Of a DNA stretch of 64,000 nucleotides, positions 25,496 through 33,515 are shown in pieces (position 1 is the stretch's first letter; every line of letters starts with the position of its first letter). Location: contig JADJPJ010000030.1 of NCBI GenBank assembly GCA_016713325.1, positions 16,397-80,396 on the forward strand, in the 5' to 3' direction. The DNA is from Candidatus Flexifilum affinis. Lineage in GTDB: Bacteria > Chloroflexota > Anaerolineae > Aggregatilineales > Phototrophicaceae. Below the pieces are notes generated by a model, which was given only the letters and a program-made list of their open reading frames with translations, was not told the DNA's origin and did no database searches. The translations under genes and the position numbers were made by a program.

Positions 25496-26755
25496 ATGGA
25501 ACATAATCCGGCTCTGGCCCTGTTCCTGGCGCTGGGGATTGTCATCACGAGCGCGCGCATCGCGGGCGGTCTGGCGCGGCAGTTCCGTCAGCCACGCGTC
25601 CTCGGCGAACTGATCGTCGGCGTTATCCTCGGCCCCACACTGCTTGATCTCCTGCATTCTTCCGCTCTGGGGTTGGATCAGGCCCACGTGTCCGAGACCG
25701 TCAGCGAGCTGGCCCAGCTCGGCGTACTGCTGCTGATGTTCAAAATCGGGCTGGATGTGCATATCGCGGAACTGATGAAGGTCGGTAAGGTCGCGCTGTT
25801 CGCCGGCTTGGGTGGCGCGCTGCTGCCGGTGATCATGGTCTACCCGATCGTGCGCCTCACCGGCATAGGCTGGGAGGCCGCGCTTTTCACCGGCGTCATT
25901 CTGGCGGCCACCTCCGTGAGCATTTCCGCCCAGGTGCTGCTGGAACTGGACGTTCTGCAAACGAAAGAGGGCAACGCGCTGCTCGCCGCCGCGCTGATCG
26001 ACGACGTGGTGGCCATCCTGCTGGTCTCCATTACCGTAGCGATCACCAGTCCGAGAGAAGGCGGTCTCGACGCCGGGGTCCTGCTGGGGATCGTCGGGCG
26101 CATGGCGCTGTATTTCGTCGGCGCGTTCATGATCGCCTGGTTTCTGATCCCCCGTCTTATCAACTGGATGCAGACCCAGCCGGCGATCGCGCATTCCTAC
26201 GGCATCCCGGCCATCGCCCTGGTGCTGGCCCTGCTGTTCGGCTGGTCGGCCGAGGCGTGGGGCGGGGTGGCGGCTATCAGCGGGGCGTTCATCGTCGGCG
26301 CCGGTCTGAGCCGCGCCCGCGAGCCGATCAAACACACGATCGACGTCGCCATCTCCAACATCGCCTACACCCTGCTGATCCCAATCTTCTTCGTGAATGT
26401 GGGGTTGGAGATCGATCTTCACCTGCTCCCCCTGAGCGTTCTGCCGCTCGCCGCGCTCCTGCTGGTGCTGGCCTTTGCCTCCAAGCTGATCGGCTGCGGC
26501 GCCGGCGCTCTCCTGGGCGGCTTCAACCGTCAGGAGTCGCTGCGCCTGGGGATCTGCATGGTGTCACGCGGCGAAGTGGGCCTGATCATCGCCTCTCTGG
26601 GAGCATCGAGCGGCGTCTTCCGCTCAGACGATGGATTGTACGGGGCCGTATTTCTGGTGATCCTGCTTTCGACAGTGATTACACCACCGCTGGTACGGCG
26701 CGTGTTCCAGAATCATCCGGTCCAAAAAAGAGGAGCAGCACATGCCCAGTCCTAA
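25496..26755 (+). CDS. CPA2-family cation:proton antiporter (Kef/Nap-like)
   Basis: A 419-residue Na+/H+ or K+/H+ exchanger domain (PF00999) with about 12-13 helices. Typical elements: ARQFRQPRVLGELIVGVILGPTLL, LAQLGVLLLMFKIGLD, AATSVSISAQVLLELDVLQTKEGNALLAAALIDDVVAILLVS (the paired Asp DD forms the ion site), ISGAFIVGAGLSR, and CMVSRGEVGLIIASLGAS. It lacks the C-terminal RCK/TrkA domain of KefB/C. GAGAGG lies six bases before the ATG at 25496; two in-frame ATGs lie upstream (25472, 25490). It overlaps the next gene, a PII-like protein, which may supply regulation. Confidence 0.9.
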   Translation: MEHNPALALFLALGIVITSARIAGGLARQFRQPRVLGELIVGVILGPTLLDLLHSSALGLDQAHVSETVSELAQLGVLLLMFKIGLDVHIAELMKVGKVALFAGLGGALLPVIMVYPIVRLTGIGWEAALFTGVILAATSVSISAQVLLELDVLQTKEGNALLAAALIDDVVAILLVSITVAITSPREGGLDAGVLLGIVGRMALYFVGAFMIAWFLIPRLINWMQTQPAIAHSYGIPAIALVLALLFGWSAEAWGGVAAISGAFIVGAGLSRAREPIKHTIDVAISNIAYTLLIPIFFVNVGLEIDLHLLPLSVLPLAALLLVLAFASKLIGCGAGALLGGFNRQESLRLGICMVSRGEVGLIIASLGASSGVFRSDDGLYGAVFLVILLSTVITPPLVRRVFQNHPVQKRGAAHAQS

Positions 26756-27113
26756 ACTGGTCGTCCTGATCACGTCTCTGGCGGAGGAAGCGTACCGCGT
26801 AGGGGATGCCTGGCAGAAAGCGGGCGCGCCCGGCGTCACCTTCCTGGAAGGGTTTGGCCTGGGGAATCTTCAGCGCGTCGGGCGCAACGTCGAAGTGCTG
26901 CCTGGCATGCTGTCGATGCTCGACATCTTGCGCGACAACCGCGAGACCAGCATGGTGCTGCTCTCTCTGCTCCATGACGACGCCCTGGTCCAGTCGCTCC
27001 TGGACGCCGCGCAGGATATTCTCGGCGATATGCTGGAGCCCAACGCCGGGGTGGTGTTCGTCATCGATATCGAGCGGGCCATTGGCATTCGCCACCACGG
27101 GGTTGATCGGTAA
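26742..27113 (+). CDS. PII-like signalling protein
   Basis: A 123-residue ferredoxin-like-fold protein resembling P-II-like regulators rather than true GlnB: KLVVLITSLAEEAYRVGDAWQKAGAPGVTFLEGFGLGN opens with the beta-alpha unit, the middle loop (VLPGMLSMLDILRDNRETSMVLLSLLHDDALVQSLLDAAQDILGD) replaces the uridylylated T-loop, and NAGVVFVIDIERAIGIRHH gives the closing strand. No Tyr-51 T-loop is present. The 14-base overlap with the antiporter gene and an AAGAGGAG upstream suggest translational coupling. Control of the antiporter by binding a nucleotide or ion is inference from the SbtA-SbtB type of pairing. Confidence 0.7.
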   Translation: MPSPKLVVLITSLAEEAYRVGDAWQKAGAPGVTFLEGFGLGNLQRVGRNVEVLPGMLSMLDILRDNRETSMVLLSLLHDDALVQSLLDAAQDILGDMLEPNAGVVFVIDIERAIGIRHHGVDR

Positions 27114-27146
27114 ACCCGTCCCATCGGTCATTCCTGACGGGCGTCG

Positions 27147-27665
27147 TCAAAACCCCTCCGGCACCTTCTCCCCGGCGCGGATGGCCACGTTCAGCCGGTT
27201 TTCCAGCGGCACGAGCGGGCAGCTCCAGCCGGGGCCATAGGCGCAGTACGGGTTGTAAGCCAGGTTGAAGTTCACTTCGAAGCGCGCGCGGTCCGGCGTC
27301 TCGTCGATTAGCTCCGGCTCCAGATAGCGCCCGCCGCCGTAAATCTCTTCGGCAGTGTCGGTGAAGGGCAGAAAAAAGCCGTGCGGCGTCTGGTAGATGG
27401 TCAGCGCCGCCTCCTGGCCGTCCACCTCGAACGCGACCCGTGCGTAGCGCCGATAGTGACGCAGCTCGCCGCTGGTTGTCTGTACGGTGATGGTCTCGCC
27501 CGCCAGACGTTCGCCCTCCAACTCCAGATCGAGCGCCGCGTTGGGGTCAAAGGTGCGAATCCCCTGAAAGCGCTCCTGCTGCTCTGGCGTGAGCGGCGAC
27601 TGCGGGCTGGTCTTGAAGAACTGGTCCTTCTGTCGGCGGAAGGCGACCAGATCGTGATCGTTCAT
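27147..27665 (-). CDS. DUF1684 protein
   Basis: A 172-residue member of the DUF1684 family. The N-terminal KDQFFKTSPQSPLTPEQQERFQGIRTFDPN is the family hallmark. It is followed by beta strands with ITVQTTSGELRHYRRYARVAFEVDGQEAALTIYQ, then FLPFTDTAEEIYGGGRYLEPELI and the diagnostic C-terminus FEVNFNLAYNPYCAYGPGWSCPLVPLENRLNVAIRAGEK with two Cys. GAGGAG precedes the ATG. No biochemical role is established for this family to my knowledge. It is convergent with the PII-like gene and divergent from the PLP decarboxylase. Confidence 0.9.
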   Translation of the reverse strand: MNDHDLVAFRRQKDQFFKTSPQSPLTPEQQERFQGIRTFDPNAALDLELEGERLAGETITVQTTSGELRHYRRYARVAFEVDGQEAALTIYQTPHGFFLPFTDTAEEIYGGGRYLEPELIDETPDRARFEVNFNLAYNPYCAYGPGWSCPLVPLENRLNVAIRAGEKVPEGF

Positions 27666-27869
27666 GATTTCTCCTCGGCGTGCCTCTTCATCGGAAGATC
27701 GACGTCAGCCTGTGCATCGGCCGGCACAGACGTATCTCATAGAAGCATTATTACAGATCATCATACGATGAGTCCATTAGAAGCGCGTGACTATCGCGCT
27801 GTAAGGCATCTCTCTATACTCACTGCACTCCTGGGCACTCCTGGACGCCATGAAGGTGAGGACTCTTCC

Positions 27870-29299
27870 ATGATAGACCTGACGCCCGAAGAATTTCGTC
27901 GGCTGGGATATCTGGCCATCGACCTGATTGCCGAGCGCATGGCCGTCGAGTCCGATCAGCCGGTGCGCCGGACGGTTCCGCCAGAACTGCGCGACGTGCT
28001 GATGGCCGCGCCGGGAGAAACCACAACCGACCCGAGACGCTGATCCGGCGGGTCGCGACGGAGATCATGCCGTATCCGATGGGCAATGCCAACCCGCGCT
28101 TTCTGGCCTGGGTGAATTCCCCGCCCGCGCCGCTGGGCGTCCTGGGCGATCTGCTGGCCTCGGCGCTCAATGCCAGCGCGGCCGGCGGCGATCACGCCGC
28201 GACTTACGTCGAGCATGGCGTGCTGAACTGGATCAGGTCGGTGTTCGGCTTCCCGCAGGAGTCCGGCGCGATCCTGACCAGCGGCGGCAGCGTCGCCAAC
28301 CTGATCCCCCTGGCGGTGATGCGGCACGTCAAAGCGGCCGACAACATGCGCAAACGGGGATTCAACGGCGAAGACTTCCCGATGGCGATCTACACCTCGA
28401 CGCAGGGCCACTCCTGCATTCAGAAGGCAATCGAGCTGCTCGGCTTCGGCAATGCCTATCTGCGCAAAATTCCGGTCGACCGCGACCAGCGCATGAACCT
28501 CGACGCGCTGCGCGAGGCCATCCAGGACGATCGCGAGGCCGGCATGCGCCCGGTGTGCGTGGCGGCCAGCGCCGGCACGGTCAACAGCGGCGCCATCGAC
28601 CCGCTGGAGGCAATCGCCGATCTGTGCCAGGACAACGACCTGTGGTTCCACGTCGATGGGGCTTACGGCGGCTTCGGCATCCTGGCCCCCAGCGCCCGCC
28701 GGCACTATACCGGCATCGACCGGGCCGACAGCATCGCCGTCGATCCGCACAAGTGGCTGTACGTGCCGGTGGAGTGCGGCTGCGCGTTGGTCCGCGATGC
28801 CGACGCCATGCGCGAGACCTTCAGCCTGATCCCACCCTACCTGCGCGACGACCGCGTCCTGCCCTGGTTCTCCGAGTTCGGCGTGCAGCAGACGCGCGGT
28901 TTCAAGGCGCTCAAGCTGTGGCTGACGCTCCAGCAGATCGGCACGGCGGGGTACTGCGAACTGATCGAGCGCGACATCGCCATGGCGCGGCTGCTGCGCA
29001 CCAAGGTCGAGGCGGCGCCCGACCTGGAGCTGATGGCCGCCGGCCCGCTCAGCGTGACCTGCTTCCGCTACCGGCCGGCCGACGCGCCGGAGATGGACGA
29101 TGGCGAGATCGACGTGCTCAACCGGGCCATCCCCCGCCTCGTGCAGGACGGCGGCGAGACCTTCATCACCGTCACCGAGCTGGACGGCCGGGCGGCGATC
29201 CGCGCCTGCGTGGTCAACTTCCGCACCCAGGAAGCCGACCTGGATCGCATGCTGGCCGCCGTTCGCGCGGCGGGCGTGGCGGCCCTGGCCGAGGCGTAG
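27870..29299 (+). CDS. Group II PLP-dependent amino-acid decarboxylase (frameshifted)
   Basis: Resembles aromatic-L-amino-acid/tyrosine decarboxylases, which convert amino acids to amines. N-terminus MIDLTPEEFRRLGYLAIDLIAERM at 27870; a base is missing from a CCC run near 28035, then ETLIRRVATEIMPYPMGNANPRFLAWVNS continues. PLP site: HVDGAYGGFG with the Asp contacting the pyridine nitrogen, and SIAVDPHKWLYVPVECG with the Schiff-base Lys. Also SGGSVANL near the phosphate site and a His in TQGHSCIQKA stacking on the ring. The corrected length is 476 residues, normal. Substrate is uncertain. Downstream sits a repeat patch, not a transporter. Confidence 0.87.
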
Positions 29300-29456
29300 G
29301 CCACCACCCACGCCTTCCGAAGGGGCGGTTCGCGAACCGCCCGTCCACGCCCCACGTCCTCCGTAGGGACGCGCTACTGCGCGTCCGCCGTCTGCCCCGA
29401 TCGGTCCGCCCACGCCGGAGGGTATTTTCGCGCCGCGGACGAGGCATGCCTCTTCC
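29300..29456. repeat. Cluster of three modular palindromes
   Basis: Three exchangeable palindromes follow one another: GGGCGGTTCGCGAACCGCCC near 29322-29341, GGGACGCGCTACTGCGCGTCC near 29366-29386, and GACGAGGCATGCCTC near 29439-29453, with the recurring flanks CGTAGGG or CCCTACG. The same modules occur, alone or combined, in most other gaps of this window. Confidence 0.65.
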
Positions 29457-30536
29457 CTACGAAGATGCTGGGCGGGCCGGATGAACGTGGAGCGTCACTT
29501 CGCCCAGGTGTCGGACCGACCGGCGCAGCGCTTCCTCGGCATGTTCGGCGAGGTGGTGGCTTTCCGCTACTGAAAGCCGCGCATCCACCCGGATCGTCAT
29601 CTCCGCGAAGAGCTGGTGCCCCACCCAGCGCGCGCGCACGCGGTCGACGCCCTGAACGCCCGCCACCTCGCTCGCCCGCCGCTCGATCTGCTCGATAATT
29701 GACGGATCGACGGCGTCCATCAGCCGGTACCAGATGCGCCGCGCAGCGTCGCGCGTGATGAACAGGATGGCGACGCCGATCAGCAGGCCGATCAGCGGGT
29801 CGAGGATGGGCAGGCCAATGACCGTCCCTCCGGCTGCCAGCAGCACGGCCAGCGAGGTCAGCCCGTCGATGCGGGCATGCAGCCCGTCCGCAATCATCGC
29901 CTCCGAACCGATGCGCCGCCCGGCCCGGATTTGCAGCAGCGCCACGGCTTCGTTGCCCAGAAAGCCGATCACCGCGGCAGCGGCCACCCAGGCGATGTTC
30001 TGCATCGGCTGCGGGTTGAGCAGCTTCTGGATCGACTCCCAGAAGACCACGGCGGCGCTGACGGCGATCGACAGGACGATGAACACCCCGGCGACATCTT
30101 CGGCGCGCCCAAAGCCGTAGGTATAGCGCCGCGTCGCAGCGCGCCGGGCGATATAGAAGGCCACCAGGAGCGGGATCGAGTTGAGCGTGTCGCCGATGTT
30201 GTGCACCGTGTCGGCCAGCAGCGCGACGCTCCCACTCAGCGCGACGATCCCGACCTGAAGCATCGAGGTCATGCCCAATGCCGCCAGCGCCAGCCAGACG
30301 GTCCGAATGCCCTCCTGGTTGGACGTAAAAGCGGCGTCGGCATTGAGCGACTCGTGTTCGTGACCGTGCAGGTGGAAGATCTGTGCGATCCATCCGAGGA
30401 CACCGGTCGGGTGCGGGTGGTCATGGTCATGATCGTGCGGGTGATCATGATTGTGCGGGTGTTCGTGATCGTGCGGATGGTCATGGGGTTGATCGTGCGG
30501 GTGTTCGTGATCGGAATGCAGATGCGATTCATTCAT
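29457..30536 (-). CDS. CDF-family metal cation efflux protein with His-rich N-terminus
   Basis: A 359-residue cation diffusion facilitator, exporting Zn2+ or a similar metal in exchange for protons. Residues about 5-45 are strongly enriched in His and Asp with HDHPHDH-type repeats, a metal-binding tail. Six helices follow; the tetrahedral metal site is seen as ADTVHNIGDTLNS in TM2 (H, D) and IADGLHARIDGLTS in TM5 (H, D). The C-terminal cytoplasmic domain includes RWVGHQLFAEMTIRVDARLSVAESHHLAEHAEEAL. Start at 30536 chosen because the His-rich tail begins there. A palindrome at 30616-30632 upstream looks like a Fur/Zur-type box, and a Fur-family gene lies 0.8 kb away. Confidence 0.92.
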   Translation of the reverse strand: MNESHLHSDHEHPHDQPHDHPHDHEHPHNHDHPHDHDHDHPHPTGVLGWIAQIFHLHGHEHESLNADAAFTSNQEGIRTVWLALAALGMTSMLQVGIVALSGSVALLADTVHNIGDTLNSIPLLVAFYIARRAATRRYTYGFGRAEDVAGVFIVLSIAVSAAVVFWESIQKLLNPQPMQNIAWVAAAAVIGFLGNEAVALLQIRAGRRIGSEAMIADGLHARIDGLTSLAVLLAAGGTVIGLPILDPLIGLLIGVAILFITRDAARRIWYRLMDAVDPSIIEQIERRASEVAGVQGVDRVRARWVGHQLFAEMTIRVDARLSVAESHHLAEHAEEALRRSVRHLGEVTLHVHPARPASS

Positions 30537-30615
30537 GGCCAGACTCGGACTCTCAAAGGTCACGAGCGCGATTTTAGAGAATAGCTGTCGATCTGAGGGC
30601 TTGCTGCAAAAATCG

Positions 30616-30632
30616 GCAATAATCATGATTGC
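30616..30632. promoter_or_regulatory. Fur/Zur-like palindrome upstream of the metal exporter
   Basis: GCAATAATCATGATTGC is a 17-base imperfect palindrome (8-1-8, seven of eight pairs), about 80 bases upstream of the CDF start and also upstream of the divergent membrane-protein gene at 30693. The AT-rich ATCATGAT core resembles operators of Fur-superfamily metal sensors. Binding is inferred. Confidence 0.4.
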
Positions 30633-30692
30633 TTCGACCCGCAACTTTCCCGGAACGTCCTGCGTAGTGAGCACTATTCAGGGAGGTGATAG

Positions 30693-31286
30693 ATGCAGTC
30701 TCAGGATGAGCGCTTCGTACCCGAAGAATCGGGGTCGCAGCCTTATTTGAATGTTCTTTTTCATGCCTCAACCTATCTTCTTCACGCCGGGCTGTTCATG
30801 GGCGGCACGCTCATTGGCATCGCTCGCTACAGCCGGTATGCTCCGCCGCTGATTCTGGCCTTCATGGCGGTCTGGAGCGTGGCCTTGCTGCTCCACGGAA
30901 TCGGCGTGTGGCGAAGACAGGCCATGTTGCACGCCGGCGCCCCAAATGGCGTCTCGCGGACCGTCGTGCTGGCGTCGGCCCTCAACGCCGTGATGTGGGT
31001 CATGTGGACGCTCGCCACCGATGCGCGCGACTCGGCGCCCCTGCATCTATCCGTCTGGATCGCGCTGGTCGCGGGCGCTGTCTCGGCCCTGATCGGAGGC
31101 AAGCGGATACTCTATGCCCACTGGCTGAGGGAATTCATGCGTGAGAACCCGGCCTATTTACGCGATCGTTATGGCGACGAGAAAGCGAAACGCGATGACG
31201 ACCTGCCGGAACGGTTGCAGTTGGGCGCCGATGGCGAGTTGATCCACGATGTCGCGGATCGCAGCGACCGGCTGAGCATGCGTTGA
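30693..31286 (+). CDS. Four-helix membrane protein, unknown
   Basis: A 197-residue protein with a strong GGGAGGTGAT ribosome site. Hydrophobic helices at about residues 25-50 (STYLLHAGLFMGGTLIGIARY), 52-75 (PPLILAFMAVWSVALLLHGIGVW), 90-110 and 122-145 (SVWIALVAGAVSALIGGKRIL). A charged cytoplasmic tail follows (REFMRENPAYLRDRYGDEKAKRDDDLPERL). The first two helices recall the 2TM domain found next to response regulators (HxxxY/W patterns with GW), but I would not assign it. Divergent from the CDF gene; the Fur-family gene follows 75 bases later. Confidence 0.65.
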   Translation: MQSQDERFVPEESGSQPYLNVLFHASTYLLHAGLFMGGTLIGIARYSRYAPPLILAFMAVWSVALLLHGIGVWRRQAMLHAGAPNGVSRTVVLASALNAVMWVMWTLATDARDSAPLHLSVWIALVAGAVSALIGGKRILYAHWLREFMRENPAYLRDRYGDEKAKRDDDLPERLQLGADGELIHDVADRSDRLSMR

Positions 31287-31325
31287 CCGTGGCCCAAGGT
31301 TGTCGACGTGCGCCTCCGCCATCTA

Positions 31326-31343
31326 GAATGAACCATCTCATTC
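31326..31343. promoter_or_regulatory. Perfect inverted repeat before the Fur-family gene
   Basis: GAATGA-N6-TCATTC at 31326-31343, ending 18 bases before the ATG at 31362 and overlapping the likely promoter or leader. Spacing and composition fit a Fur-superfamily autoregulatory operator. It does not match the palindrome upstream of the metal exporter exactly. Confidence 0.55.
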
Positions 31344-31361
31344 AGGGTAAGGACTTTCAGC

Positions 31362-31805
31362 ATGTCACACCAGCAGGTTGAGGTCGAAGAGATACTGCAC
31401 GCAGCCGGGCATCGGGTGACCCCGCAGCGCCTCCTGATTCTGGATGCGGTCTGTGCAGCGAATGGTCACACGACGCTGGGAGCGGTCTATGCGCGGGTGC
31501 GGCGGATCGACTCGTCGATCGACCGCTCAACCCTCTACCGGACACTCCGGTTGTTTGTGGAATTGGGGCTGGTTGTTTCCGCAGATACAGGCGACGGCGA
31601 AACCTACTACGAGATTGCCAAACCTCAGCGCCATCATCATCTGGTCTGCCGCCGCTGCGGCCGAGAACAAGAGATCGACGACGCCCTGCTGGAGGGGATG
31701 TTCGACCAGATCTTCCGACAGCACGGGTTCAGAGCCGACAGCGATCACCTTGTGCTGTTCGGCTTGTGCTCGGACTGCCGGCTGGATCAGCCGGTGGCCC
31801 CCTGA
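31362..31805 (+). CDS. Fur-family metal-responsive regulator
   Basis: A 147-residue Fur/Zur/PerR-type repressor. The winged-helix N-terminus reads EEILHAAGHRVTPQRLLILDAV...STLYRTLRLFVELGLVVSADTGDGETYYEI. The regulatory metal site HHHLVCRRCGREQEID is followed by CxxC 1 (CRRC) and CxxC 2 (CSDC), the structural zinc site, plus RQHGFRADSDHLVLFGLC. His-rich HHH before VC is typical of Zur and Fur alike. AAGGA precedes the ATG. Proximity to a zinc-type exporter makes Zur-like sensing plausible, but subtype cannot be settled from sequence. Confidence 0.92.
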   Translation: MSHQQVEVEEILHAAGHRVTPQRLLILDAVCAANGHTTLGAVYARVRRIDSSIDRSTLYRTLRLFVELGLVVSADTGDGETYYEIAKPQRHHHLVCRRCGREQEIDDALLEGMFDQIFRQHGFRADSDHLVLFGLCSDCRLDQPVAP

Positions 31806-32389
31806 CTCCCCGTCGCACCGTAGCAATGCGCCACGGCGCGTCCCTCGTCGCCTGCCCCGATCGGTCCGCCCGCGCCGCCGGAGGGTGTTTTTCACGCGGC
31901 GGACGCGCAGTAGCGCGTCCCTCGTGTTTGGCTCTTTTGAATGGCGAAATCTCTGGTATTCCCGCTCGGGACTCCATCACTGGAGGAGTTTTTGCCACTT
32001 TGTCACGAATCACACACAACCAGCCCAAAAATCATCCGAGCGCTTCCAGATCAATGGCATTTGTGTGGTTGCGACCCGTCAATGCGTTCATGTGATTCTT
32101 TTGTCTCAGATACCTGTCTGCCCTCTCTCGCCGGATGCCGCCTGCTCAGGGGAGGCTGCATTCCGACTTTCACGGTAGCACATAGCGCAACGATTTGCAC
32201 AAAGAGCCAAACGTCAGGGACGCAGTAGCGCGTCCCTACGCATCCTGCACCCCACGCCCTCCGTAGGGACGACTCATGGGTCGTTCGCCTGTTCTGGTGT
32301 TGTATTGACCTACCAGCGCCTCCCCTCGTCGCAAAACCGGCGTTCGTGTTACACTGCACACCGGTTTGGACGACAGAACAGGGACCATC
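31806..32389. repeat. Gene-free gap with modular palindromes
   Basis: Holds two reversed copies of the GGACGCGC/GCGCGTCC palindrome (about 31901-31920 and 32219-32237, the second imperfect), the recurring phrase CCGATCGGTCCGCCC near 31857, and a truncated ...CGCCCTCCGTAGGGACG... near 32258-32272. The middle (31930-32200) is less GC-rich and shows no coding pattern. The right end should contain the FAH promoter. Confidence 0.55.
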
Positions 32390-33229
32390 ATGAAACTCGG
32401 AGTATGCGAAGTACAGGGACGCAAAATCCTCGCGGAGATCGACGGCGACACCATCTATGGGCTGGCCTGGCCGGACAGCAACATGGCCGGGCTGATCCGC
32501 CGGGGAATCACCCCTACCCGCACCTATGAGCGCTTCGCGCTTGGCAATGTCCGGCTTCGCGCCCCCATTCATCCCGGCAAGATCATCGCCGTCGGCAAGA
32601 ACTATGCCGAGCATGCCAAAGAGGTCGGTGGCAGCCTTCCCGAACGTCCGCTGCTGTTCGCCAAGCTGTCCAGCGCCGTGGTCGGCGATGGCGAGGCGAT
32701 CACCTGGCGCACGTCGCTCACCACCGAGGTCGACTGGGAGGTCGAGCTGGGCGTGGTCATCGGCAAGACGGCCAAGGATGTGCCGGAGGACAAGGCGCTG
32801 GACTACGTGTTCGGCTACACCGTCGCCAATGATGTGTCGGCGCGCGACATCCAGACCCGCATCGACTCTCAGTGGACGCGCGGCAAGGGCCTCGATACCT
32901 TCTGCCCGCTCGGCCCGTGCATTGTGACGCGGGACGAGATCGCCGATCCGCAGAATCTGTGGCTGAAGACGACGGTCAACGGCGAGGTCATGCAGGATGG
33001 CCGGACCAACGATATGGTCTTTGGCGTCAGACAGTTGATCGCCTACATCACGCGCAACATCACCCTGGAACCGGGCGACCTGATCATCACTGGCACGCCG
33101 TCGGGCGTGGGCATGGGCATGAATCCGCCGCGCTTCCTGAAGCAGGGCGACGTCGTGACCGTCAGCGTCGAGGGCGTCGGCGAAATCAGCAATTCCTGCG
33201 AAGTGATCGACGATGCGGCCGACTCCTGA
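32390..33229 (+). CDS. Fumarylacetoacetate hydrolase (FAH) family protein
   Basis: 279 residues, of the FAHD/HpaG type, whose members act as acylpyruvate hydrolases, oxaloacetate decarboxylases or 2-hydroxyhepta-2,4-dienedioate isomerases. Metal and active-site landmarks: GKIIAVGKNYAEHAKEVG, PLLFAKLSSAVVGDGEAI, DWEVELGVVIGK (metal-binding E.E pattern), GYTVANDVSARDIQ, KGLDTFCPLGPCIV, and DLIITGTPSGVGMGMNPPRFLKQGDVVTVSVEGVGEISN. AGGGA lies before the ATG at 32390. Monocistronic as far as visible. Confidence 0.9.
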   Translation: MKLGVCEVQGRKILAEIDGDTIYGLAWPDSNMAGLIRRGITPTRTYERFALGNVRLRAPIHPGKIIAVGKNYAEHAKEVGGSLPERPLLFAKLSSAVVGDGEAITWRTSLTTEVDWEVELGVVIGKTAKDVPEDKALDYVFGYTVANDVSARDIQTRIDSQWTRGKGLDTFCPLGPCIVTRDEIADPQNLWLKTTVNGEVMQDGRTNDMVFGVRQLIAYITRNITLEPGDLIITGTPSGVGMGMNPPRFLKQGDVVTVSVEGVGEISNSCEVIDDAADS

Positions 33230-33270
33230 GCGCATCTGACGCGCGGCTAGACAGGCGGTTGGACGAAACC

Positions 33271-33287
33271 GTAAACTGTAAGTTTAC
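33271..33287. promoter_or_regulatory. Palindrome in the htrA-like upstream region
   Basis: Perfect inverted repeat GTAAACT-GTA-AGTTTAC in the 286-base gap before the protease gene. A second palindrome CAGTTAACTG lies at 33302-33311, directly followed by TTGACT, a -35-like word without an obvious -10 at the right distance. The AT-rich composition stands out from its surroundings. A stress-response operator is possible; the binding protein is unknown. Confidence 0.45.
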
Positions 33288-33515
33288 AAATATCTGACAA
33301 CCAGTTAACTGTTGACTCAGGATTAGCTTATGCCACGGGCTTAAGCTGTGGGCATTGAACATGGCATCACGTTGTGCTGAGTGGGTTGAGGGATGGGTTT
33401 CGAGCGGCGTTTTGAGCGACACCGCCGGATCGATCCACGTTTGCGTCTATGGCGCCGATGAGCATCCTGCCTGGCCGATTCCCGATGTCCTTCATGTGTG
33501 GAGGCAAAACCCAAC

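Noticed and set aside
29374..30393. Minus-strand open frame overlapping the CDF exporter in another phase
   Set aside because: The CDF frame has helices, HNIGD/HARID metal motifs and the His-rich tail; the other phase is an Arg-rich shadow.
33312..33317. TTGACT as -35 box of the protease promoter
   Set aside because: No acceptable -10 box 16-18 bases downstream, so a promoter was not called.
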